Below, piece after piece: positions 31,924-38,672 of a stretch of DNA of 40,811 nt. The stretch comes from Kiloniellaceae bacterium (GTDB taxonomy: Bacteria > Pseudomonadota > Alphaproteobacteria > Kiloniellales > J153), in assembly GCA_021776055.1 (NCBI GenBank), contig JAJFGP010000023.1, positions 1-40,811 on the forward strand, in the 5' to 3' direction. The translations under genes were made by a program, and so were the position numbers. The notes beneath the pieces were generated by a model. It did not search any database, was not told where the DNA came from, and worked only from the letters and a program-made list of their open reading frames with translations. Position 1 is the stretch's first letter. Every line of letters starts with the position of its first letter.

Positions 31924-32262
31924 CTAGACGGGGTCAGAATCGCCCTGGGAGGGCTCGTGTAGGGCCTTCTCCATCTTCTTGGCCACAACCTGCTCGCTGT
32001 CCTGGAACTCGATCCCCAGCTCCTTGTCCTGGCGCCAGGTAATCTCACCTGATAGCTCGCCAAATCGAGGGCAGCGCAGAACCACCGACTTCTTGCATGC
32101 CGCGGGGTTTTCGACACGCACTAAGGCGCCGCCCGACGAAACATTCACGATCACGCAGTCGATATCCTGGCTCTCGCAGACCAGGCTGCCCGACCACAAT
32201 ACGGCGGTGCGCTCCAACTTCCGGCGATCCGCCCCGCCCTTATCGTCCGGCTTGTCCACCAT
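31924..32262 (-). CDS. PilZ-domain protein (probable c-di-GMP receptor)
   Basis: A small PilZ protein, 112 residues from ATG 32262. The PilZ signatures are the arginine pair near the start (DRRKLERTAVLW) and the following IVNVSSGGALVRV, which matches the (D/N)xSxxG motif that binds c-di-GMP. There is no partner domain. A start at 32364 would add 34 residues and overlap the CoA-transferase gene by 17 bases; the extra part has no family look. PilZ proteins often control motility, pili or polysaccharide; its place near the tad and coiled-coil genes is suggestive but not proof. Just upstream, a short AGGCGA/TCGCCT hairpin (32316-32329) may end the catabolic operon transcript. Confidence 0.82.
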   Translation of the reverse strand: MVDKPDDKGGADRRKLERTAVLWSGSLVCESQDIDCVIVNVSSGGALVRVENPAACKKSVVLRCPRFGELSGEITWRQDKELGIEFQDSEQVVAKKMEKALHEPSQGDSDPV

Positions 32263-32347
32263 CGAGCCGCAAACCCCCAAATCCCAATCTCTTGCGCGAT
32301 TCGTGGCGGAGACTTTAGGCGATTTCGCCTGATTGCACACCTCATTC

Positions 32348-33568
32348 TCAGTCAGGCGGATCACAGCACGCTATCGCACCGGCGGCCAGCATATGGTCGA
32401 TGGCGGCCGCCGCGAAGCCATGTTCCTCCAGAACCTCACGGGTATGCTGGCCAAGCACCGGCGCCCCGGTCGCGACTTTGCCGGGAGTCTCCGAAAACTT
32501 GACCGGCAGGCCAATGGCATTTACCGGGCCGAGGCCGATGTGTTCGGGCGCCACCACCATATCGCGAGCGACCGTTTGCGGGTCGGCGTGCATTTGCGCC
32601 ACGTTGAGCACCGGACCGGCCGGCACGCCGGCAGCCTCCAGCCGGCCCAGCCAATCCACGGTGGTGTGCGTCCCAAAAATTTCATTCAGCTTTGTCGCTA
32701 ACGCCGGTAGATGGGCGATACGCCCGGCGTTGTCGGCGAAACGCGGGTCATCGGCCAATTCCGGCGCCTCGATCACATCGAGCAGGCGCAACCAGTTGGT
32801 CTGATTTGCGGCGCCGACAGTGAGCCAGCCGTCGGCGGTGCGAAAAGCTTGATAGGGCGCATTGAGCGGATGCGCCGAGCCCATGGGTCCCGGCGAATGG
32901 CCACTGGCGAAGGCGATGGCCGATTGCCAGTAGGTGTGCACGATGCCGGCCTCGAAGAGCGATGTATCGACGCGTTGGCCACGGCCGGTTCGCTGGCGCT
33001 CCATAGTGGCGGCGAGGATGCCCATGGCCGCCAGAATCCCGGCGGTGATATCCGTTACCGGCGCCCCAACCTTGACCGGTGGCCGCCCCTCGCCCTCGCC
33101 GGTGATGCTCATCAACCCGCTCATGCCTTGGGCAATGAGGTCGAAACCACCACGGTCGGCGTAAGGACCAGTGCGACCAAAGCCGGAAATCTCGCAATAG
33201 ATGAGGCCCGGATTCGCCTCCCGCAGGCTCTCGTAGCCGAGGCCCAGGCGCTCCATGGTACCGCGCCGATAATTCTCGATCACCACGTCGGCATCGCTCA
33301 GCAAGCGGCGCACCACCTCTCGTCCGGCCTCGCTCTTCAGGTCGACGGCGACGCCTCGCTTGTTGCGGTTCATCATCATGAAGGCAGCGGATTCACCACC
33401 TATGTCAGGCGGCAGGAAGCGGCGCGAGTCGTCGCCGCCGGTGATCTTCTCCACCTTGATCACATCGGCGCCCATGTCCGCCAACATCAGGCCACACACC
33501 GGACCGGCCATGATATGCGCCAACTCGATTACCTTCAGCCCGGCAAGCGGGCCTTGCCGGTGGGTCAT
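32348..33568 (-). CDS. Class III CoA-transferase (CaiB/BaiF/Frc family)
   Basis: A 406-residue family III CoA-transferase. Family features include PLAGLKVIELAHIMAGPVCG at the start, the nucleotide-binding DMGADVIKVE, NRNKRGVAVDLKSEAGR and the catalytic aspartate D173 in GAPVTDITAG. These enzymes move CoA between carboxylic acids through an aspartyl-CoA mixed anhydride; the substrate cannot be told from sequence. It lies last in a minus-strand run with a crotonase (3-base gap) and a TRAP transporter, which suggests activation of an imported organic acid to its CoA ester. Formyl-CoA:oxalate, carnitine, citramalate and hydroxyacid CoA-transferases belong to the same family. Confidence 0.93.
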   Translation of the reverse strand: MTHRQGPLAGLKVIELAHIMAGPVCGLMLADMGADVIKVEKITGGDDSRRFLPPDIGGESAAFMMMNRNKRGVAVDLKSEAGREVVRRLLSDADVVIENYRRGTMERLGLGYESLREANPGLIYCEISGFGRTGPYADRGGFDLIAQGMSGLMSITGEGEGRPPVKVGAPVTDITAGILAAMGILAATMERQRTGRGQRVDTSLFEAGIVHTYWQSAIAFASGHSPGPMGSAHPLNAPYQAFRTADGWLTVGAANQTNWLRLLDVIEAPELADDPRFADNAGRIAHLPALATKLNEIFGTHTTVDWLGRLEAAGVPAGPVLNVAQMHADPQTVARDMVVAPEHIGLGPVNAIGLPVKFSETPGKVATGAPVLGQHTREVLEEHGFAAAAIDHMLAAGAIACCDPPD

Positions 33569-33571
33569 GGC

Positions 33572-34351
33572 TTAACGGCCCTTGAACACCGGAGGCTTTT
33601 TTTCCAGGAACGAGCGGTAGCCAATCTGGAAGTCCTCCGTCGCGTAGCAGTCATAACCCTCGTCCAACTCCGCGGCGCTCAGGGGTTCGGTTTGGGCCAG
33701 GCGGTTGACGAACTTCTTGTGCCAGCGCGCCACGAGCGGCGCGCCCTCGGCAATCCGCCGCGCCGTCGCCATGGCCTCGGCTTCGACGTCACTGTCTGGT
33801 ACCACGCGGGTGACCAGACCTTTCTCCTTGGCCTCGGCGGCGCCGAAGACACGGCCTTCCAGCAAGATTTCCAAGGTCACCGCACGCCCGACGAGCGCGA
33901 GCAAGCCCTCGATCTCCGGATACGCCATGACCAGGCCAAGGCGTTTGATAGGCACGCCGAAGCGGCTGGATTCACCGCAAATTCGGAGATCGCAGAGGGC
34001 CGCCAGTTCAAGGCCGCCGCCCACGCAGATGCCCTCGATCAAGGCCACGGTCGGATGCGGTGAGTTTTTTATCGCGTTGAGCGCAAGGTAGAGGTCCTCG
34101 CCGTAGGCCTTGGCCTGCTCCGGTGTCGAGCGCACGCTTTCGAATTCGCCGATGTCGTTGCCCGGCGAGAACGCCTTGCCCCCTGCCCCCCGGATAACGA
34201 TGCAGCGCGAGTCGGTATCGGCCGAGAGGGCGTGCATTACCTCACCCAATTGCCGCCACATGGGCTTGCTCATGGCATTCAGGCGATCCGGCCGGTTGAG
34301 GACGATGGTGGCGATCGGTCCGTCGCGCTGAATTAAAATGAGATCGGTCAT
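33572..34351 (-). CDS. Enoyl-CoA hydratase/isomerase (crotonase) family protein
   Basis: A 259-residue crotonase-fold enzyme. The oxyanion-hole segments are AFSPGNDIGEF and IEGICVGGGLELA. By alignment to rat enoyl-CoA hydratase, the first catalytic glutamate is kept (E115, GGGLE) but the second is Ile135 (FGVPIKRLG). That argues against ordinary two-Glu hydration and points to another crotonase reaction, such as isomerisation, decarboxylation or hydrolysis. It is encoded between the TRAP DctM gene (18-base gap) and the class III CoA-transferase, so it probably acts on the CoA ester of the imported acid. Confidence 0.92.
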   Translation of the reverse strand: MTDLILIQRDGPIATIVLNRPDRLNAMSKPMWRQLGEVMHALSADTDSRCIVIRGAGGKAFSPGNDIGEFESVRSTPEQAKAYGEDLYLALNAIKNSPHPTVALIEGICVGGGLELAALCDLRICGESSRFGVPIKRLGLVMAYPEIEGLLALVGRAVTLEILLEGRVFGAAEAKEKGLVTRVVPDSDVEAEAMATARRIAEGAPLVARWHKKFVNRLAQTEPLSAAELDEGYDCYATEDFQIGYRSFLEKKPPVFKGR

Positions 34352-34369
34352 GAAAATGTATCCTGCATG

Positions 34370-35653
34370 CTAACGATAGAAATACTCGACCAGGCTCATC
34401 GGCACCGCTGGGACATACGTGACCAGTATCAGGATCGCGACAAGAACGCCGATAAAATGCACGTTCACCTTGCTAACCTCCCAGATGTCCGCCTTGGCCA
34501 CCGAGCAAGCGGTGATCAGAACGCTAGCGACCGGCGGCGTCTGTTGGCCGATACCGAGATTGAGGGTGACCACCAGGCCGAAGTGCACCGGATCGATGCC
34601 TACCGCATTGACCAGCGGCATGACAATGGGCACCACCAGAATGATCGCCGCAGCGGAATGCAGGAACAGGCCGATGGCTAGGAAAAAAAAGTTCAGCAAG
34701 GCCAACACCGCGTACCGGTTGTCGGTCCAGCCGATGATGGCCGCCGCCAGTTTCTGCGGCACTTGCTGCTCAGTCAGATAGACGCCGATCAGAGCGGAAG
34801 CGGCGACCAGGAGCATGACCACGGCCGTCTGCACGGCACCGTCGATCATCGCGGTGCGCAGGATCGTCCAGCTGAGCTCACGATAGATGATCCCGCCAAT
34901 GAGCAAGGCGGCTACGACGGCGAGGCCGGCGCCCTCGGTGGCGGTGACGATGCCGCCGAAAATACCGCCCAGGATGATGACCGGCAGGATCAGCGCCCAG
35001 GCCGCCTCGCGGAAGGTCCTCCAGACACGGCGCAACTGAAAAACTTCCGCGACGGGCCAGTTGTGGCGCACCGCCATCCAATAGGCCACACCCATCATGC
35101 CGAAGCCGCCGAGCAGGCCGGGAATGATCCCGGCGACGAAAAGCTGCACCACGGAACTGTCGGACATGACCGCATAAAGGATCATGGGAATGGACGGCGG
35201 GATGATCACCGCCAGGGTCGCGGACGACGATGTGACTGCCGCGGCAAAGGCGCGCGGATAGCCCTTCTTACGCATCGCCGGAATGAGGATCGAGCCCAGG
35301 GCCGCCACATCCGCCACCGCCGAGCCTGAAATCTCGGCGAAAAACAGCGAGGTGCCGATATTCACCATGGCGAGGCCACCGCGCACAAAGCCCAGCAAGG
35401 CCGAGGCAAAGGCAATCAGCCGCCGCGACAGACCTGACGAGTTCATGATCGCCCCGGCGAAGATGAACAGCGGAATCGCCAGCAAAGGAAATTTGGTGGC
35501 ACCGTCGAACATCACCAGGGCCACATTGGGCAGTATGGCCGGTCCCTGGCTAAGGACCATGGCAACAACGGCGACGGCACCCAGCGCCACCGCTATCGGC
35601 ACGTTTATGAGGATCAGAGCAAAGAGCCCCAGGATCATGAGCACAAGAATCAT
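34370..35653 (-). CDS. dctM: TRAP transporter large membrane subunit DctM
   Basis: A 427-residue TRAP transporter large permease, the usual length, with about 12 membrane helices. Family signatures include LALINVPIAVALG-like at the start, MFDGATKFPLLAIPLFIFAG, SSATLAVIIPPSIPMILYAV and the C-terminal LGIGQQTPPVASVL. It couples solute uptake to the Na+ gradient together with DctQ and DctP. The ATG at 35653 overlaps the dctQ stop (ATGA), and the upstream open frame is inside dctQ. It is in an operon with the binding protein, the aminotransferase and the CoA-linked enzymes. Confidence 0.94.
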   Translation of the reverse strand: MILVLMILGLFALILINVPIAVALGAVAVVAMVLSQGPAILPNVALVMFDGATKFPLLAIPLFIFAGAIMNSSGLSRRLIAFASALLGFVRGGLAMVNIGTSLFFAEISGSAVADVAALGSILIPAMRKKGYPRAFAAAVTSSSATLAVIIPPSIPMILYAVMSDSSVVQLFVAGIIPGLLGGFGMMGVAYWMAVRHNWPVAEVFQLRRVWRTFREAAWALILPVIILGGIFGGIVTATEGAGLAVVAALLIGGIIYRELSWTILRTAMIDGAVQTAVVMLLVAASALIGVYLTEQQVPQKLAAAIIGWTDNRYAVLALLNFFFLAIGLFLHSAAAIILVVPIVMPLVNAVGIDPVHFGLVVTLNLGIGQQTPPVASVLITACSVAKADIWEVSKVNVHFIGVLVAILILVTYVPAVPMSLVEYFYR

Positions 35654-36156
35654 GGCGCTGTCCCAGCGGACTCCTGAGCAGAACCATCGCGCAAACTTTG
35701 CCACTGCCCGGGCAGACTGAGGGCTTGGCAAACGATGATGAGGACGGCGCCAATTGGGATCACCGACTGAGTTACCTGAACCGGTACCCAGGTCAGGCTC
35801 ACCAACGTATCGCCGGCGAGAACCTGCAAGACGACCCAGCCGGTCCAGGCCAGGGCCGCGAAAAAGGCGAAGACGCAAAATTCAGCGAACAGGAAGGCGG
35901 CAAACCGCAACCCCGGCGGCATGACGCGCACCAGGCCGTCGAAGCCGATGTGCGCCCGATTAAGCGCCGCCAGCGCCGCGCCGTAATAGGTAAGCCAAGC
36001 CAGCAGAACGGAGGCGACCTCGTCGTACCAGACGAGTGACGAGCCGCCCTTGCGATAGATCACCGCCACCACGACCACGACGGTTAAGGTAATCATCAGG
36101 ACGATGACGAACGCCTGTAGCGCGCGCTCAAGCACCGCGGATATCCGCGTCAACAT
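35650..36156 (-). CDS. dctQ: TRAP transporter small membrane subunit DctQ
   Basis: A 168-residue TRAP small permease with four hydrophobic helices (for example FVIVLMITLTVVVVVAVIY). The family motif VWYDEVASVLLAWLTYYGAA is followed by NRAHIGFDGLV. It bridges DctM and the periplasmic binding protein. I used the ATG at 36156; a GTG at 36201 is in frame and would add 15 residues. The gene follows dctP by about 80 bases and overlaps dctM by 4 bases. Confidence 0.9.
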   Translation of the reverse strand: MLTRISAVLERALQAFVIVLMITLTVVVVVAVIYRKGGSSLVWYDEVASVLLAWLTYYGAALAALNRAHIGFDGLVRVMPPGLRFAAFLFAEFCVFAFFAALAWTGWVVLQVLAGDTLVSLTWVPVQVTQSVIPIGAVLIIVCQALSLPGQWQSLRDGSAQESAGTAP

Positions 36157-36234
36157 CGTCACCCGGTATCCCCCCAGAGCGGCACCCGCGCTCAAGGCCA
36201 CATGTTAGGGCGGCCCAGAGCGCAGGGTTTGGTC

Positions 36235-37218
36235 TTACGATCCTTCGGCGAGGCGCAATGCCGTCTCGACCATTTCGCCACCGCCGGACACCGTGGTCGC
36301 GAACTCGTCATAGATGCCCTTGCTGGCGGCAACAAAAGCGGCCTTGTCGGCCTCGTTGACCTTGATGCCGCCATCCTTGAGCTTCTGCAACAGATCGGTT
36401 TCGAGAGCCGCGGCGGTCTTGTAAACGAAAGCTTGAGTCTCGACCGCGGTTTCTTCCAGCACCTTGCGGATATCGCTCGGCAGGCCTTCCCACGTCTCCT
36501 TGCCGACGGCAACATAGGCCGGCGTGTAAACGTGCCCTGTTAACGAGAGGTACTTCTGAACCTCCTGGAATTTGGCACTGTAGATCTGGGCGAAGGGATT
36601 TTCCTGCCCGTCGATGACGCCGGTCTGCAACGCGGTGAAGACCTCGGAGAACGACATCGGCGTTGGATTAGCGCCGTAGGACTTGAACATCTTCACCCGC
36701 CAGGAGCCCTTGGGCGTGCGCAGCTTGATACCCTTGAGATCCTCAGGCGTGTTGATCGGCCGGGCATTGTTGGTGATGTGCCGGAAACCGTTCTCCCAGA
36801 CCGCCAGGATTTTGTATCCCTTGGCTTCGGCCGCCGGGGCCAGCTTCGACCAGAACAACTCTTTCTCGATGCGAGCCATATGGTCGCGGCTTTTGACCAG
36901 ATACGGCATCTCGAATAAGCCGAACTCGTCCGCCACGGTCGACATCACGGTCGACGGCAAGGCGAAGTTCACGGTGCCGAGCTTCAGCTTCTGCAGCAAC
37001 TCCTTGTCCTTGCCGAGCTGGCTGGAGCCGAAGGTATGCACCACCGCTTTGCCTTTTAACTTCTCGTTGGCGCGCTTGGCGAATTCGTTGACTGAAATGT
37101 CGAACAGCGAGCCAGGCGCGCCGACATGGCCGAATTTCAGTTCAATCTCGGCGGCCATGGCCTGACCGGCAAACGTCGCGGCGATGGCCGCAACGGCGAA
37201 TGTTTTGAGCAGTCTCAT
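36235..37218 (-). CDS. dctP: TRAP transporter periplasmic substrate-binding protein DctP
   Basis: A 327-residue DctP-type binding protein with a clear signal peptide (LLKTFAVAAIAATFAGQAMA). Family features include IELKFGHVGAPGSLFD, LVKSRDHMARIE, the ligand-arginine region LKGIKLRTPKGSW, the ALQTGVIDGQENPFAQIYSA motif and the C-terminal LPSDIRKVLEETA. Members bind C4-dicarboxylates, 2-oxo or 2-hydroxy acids and similar anions; the substrate here is unknown but is likely the acid used by the neighbouring enzymes. The start overlaps the aminotransferase stop by 4 bases (ATGA), so binding protein and enzyme are co-translated. Confidence 0.95.
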   Translation of the reverse strand: MRLLKTFAVAAIAATFAGQAMAAEIELKFGHVGAPGSLFDISVNEFAKRANEKLKGKAVVHTFGSSQLGKDKELLQKLKLGTVNFALPSTVMSTVADEFGLFEMPYLVKSRDHMARIEKELFWSKLAPAAEAKGYKILAVWENGFRHITNNARPINTPEDLKGIKLRTPKGSWRVKMFKSYGANPTPMSFSEVFTALQTGVIDGQENPFAQIYSAKFQEVQKYLSLTGHVYTPAYVAVGKETWEGLPSDIRKVLEETAVETQAFVYKTAAALETDLLQKLKDGGIKVNEADKAAFVAASKGIYDEFATTVSGGGEMVETALRLAEGS

Positions 37219-38438
37219 GGGTTCCTCCTTGCGTCGTATGTTTTTGTTGTCGTTTCGTCTACGTCTCTTGCCTCACCATGCGTCAGATAGTCGAGAGCCG
37301 CGAGCACGCCACCGGCGGTGTGGGGTATCTCCGCCAAAGCCAAGCCCATTTCGACCCCGGCGAGAGTTCCCGCCAGCATTAAATCATTGAAATCGCCGAG
37401 ATGTCCGATGCGGAAGACCTTGCCCTGCACCTTGCCAAGGCCGCTGCCCAGCGACATGTCGAAATTCTCCAGGACAACCCGGCGGAAGGCGTCCGCATCG
37501 CAGTCGGCGGGCACGAGAACCGCCGTCAGTGAGTTGCTGTGCTCGCGCGGCTCCACGCACAGGATTTCCAGGCCCCAGGCGCGCACCGTCCGGCGTGTCG
37601 CCTCGGCCAGCCGGGCGTGCCGGGCAAAGACCGCGTCCAGCCCCTCCTCGCGCAGCATAGCCAGCGCTTCGCGCAGACCGAACAGCAGATTGGTCGCCGG
37701 CGTATAGGGAAAGAAACCACCAGCGTTAGCCGCCAGCATCTCATCCCAGGCCCAATAGGAACGCGGCAATCGAGCATTGGCGGAGGCAGCGATTGCCTTC
37801 TTGCTGATGGCATTGAAACTAAGGCCCGGCGGCAGCATCAGGCCTTTCTGAGAGCCGGCGACGGTCACATCGACCCGCCATTCGTCGTGCCGGTAATCGA
37901 TGGAGGCCAGCGACGAGATGGTATCCACGAAGAACAGCGCCGGGTGGTCCGCCCGGTCCATGGCCGCCCGCACCTCGGGCACTCGGGTGGTCACCCCCGT
38001 CGACGTCTCGTTGTGGACGATGCAGACCGCCTTGATACGGTGGTCGCGGTCCTCGCGCAGGCACGCCTCCACGGCTTCCGGATCGACACCGCGCCGCCAA
38101 TCGCCCGGCACAAAATCGATCTCCAGGCCCAGCCGTTCCGCCAGTCGTCGCCACAACGCCGCGAAGTGCCCGGTCTCGTACATCAGGACCCGGTCGCCGG
38201 GCGAGAGGGTATTCACCAGGGCCGCTTCCCAGGCTCCGGTCCCGGAGGCCGGGTAAATCACCACGTCGCCGTCGGTGCGAAAAACCTCTCGTAGACCCGC
38301 CAGGACCTCACTGCCCAGGGCGCCGAACGTGGGCCCGCGATGGTCGATGGTCGGCCGGTCCATTGCCCGTAGAATACGGTCGGGCACATTCGTCGGACCT
38401 GGAATCTGCAGAAAATGGCGCCCGCTGGGTTGCCGCAT
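37215..38438 (-). CDS. Class V aminotransferase, serine/alanine-glyoxylate type
   Basis: A 407-residue PLP fold-type I class V aminotransferase. It starts with GRHFLQIPGPTNVPDRILRA and MDRPTIDHRGP, features of serine-glyoxylate, alanine-glyoxylate and aspartate-glyoxylate aminotransferases. The PLP lysine is in AGSQKGLMLPPGLSF, preceded by FFVDTISSLASIDY. It probably transfers an amino group to glyoxylate, a step in C2 assimilation or photorespiration-like pathways. The ATG at 38438 follows AAGGG closely; upstream in-frame ATGs (38483) are possible. It heads the minus-strand operon with the TRAP genes and is divergent from the 2-hydroxyacid dehydrogenase gene. Confidence 0.9.
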   Translation of the reverse strand: MRQPSGRHFLQIPGPTNVPDRILRAMDRPTIDHRGPTFGALGSEVLAGLREVFRTDGDVVIYPASGTGAWEAALVNTLSPGDRVLMYETGHFAALWRRLAERLGLEIDFVPGDWRRGVDPEAVEACLREDRDHRIKAVCIVHNETSTGVTTRVPEVRAAMDRADHPALFFVDTISSLASIDYRHDEWRVDVTVAGSQKGLMLPPGLSFNAISKKAIAASANARLPRSYWAWDEMLAANAGGFFPYTPATNLLFGLREALAMLREEGLDAVFARHARLAEATRRTVRAWGLEILCVEPREHSNSLTAVLVPADCDADAFRRVVLENFDMSLGSGLGKVQGKVFRIGHLGDFNDLMLAGTLAGVEMGLALAEIPHTAGGVLAALDYLTHGEARDVDETTTKTYDARRNP

Positions 38439-38551
38439 TGCCGCCCTTGTCCCTCGTGCCGTGGCTTTAGTCGCGTTTGGCATTATGCATGCACAAACGC
38501 CCCTAATCAACGGGCTTGGTAAATGACGATAGTAGGCCATGTTTTGTGTGT

Positions 38552-38566
38552 TATCATAATGTGATA
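38552..38566. promoter_or_regulatory. TATCA-N5-TGATA inverted repeat
   Basis: An interrupted palindrome, TATCATAATGTGATA, in the divergent region between the aminotransferase and dehydrogenase genes. On the minus strand it includes TATGAT, a near-perfect -10, so a bound protein could block the aminotransferase-TRAP operon. The regulator is not in the window. Confidence 0.4.
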
Positions 38567-38637
38567 CATTATTTTTCTTAGGTCGATAGTAGGTTGAGTG
38601 CTCGACCTTGCATTTTGTATTCAAACTGGTACGGTAC

Positions 38638-38652
38638 ATGCGTCAGACGCAT
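38638..38652. promoter_or_regulatory. Perfect 15-base palindrome ATGCGTCAGACGCAT, likely operator
   Basis: Two 7-base arms around a single central A lie 20 bases before the dehydrogenase ATG (38673). The GTC-A-GAC core resembles the operator core of FadR/GlcC/LldR-type GntR regulators (GTCnGAC), which control glycolate and lactate use. The site is in the right place to block transcription or initiation. The regulator gene itself is not in the window. Confidence 0.55.
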
Positions 38653-38672
38653 CAAAAAGCCATTTGGCCCGC

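Noticed and set aside
32711-34063. A 450-codon open frame on the plus strand
   Set aside because: It lies opposite the CoA-transferase and crotonase genes, which have clear family motifs. G+C-rich codon bias opens long antisense frames, and the product has no recognisable motif.
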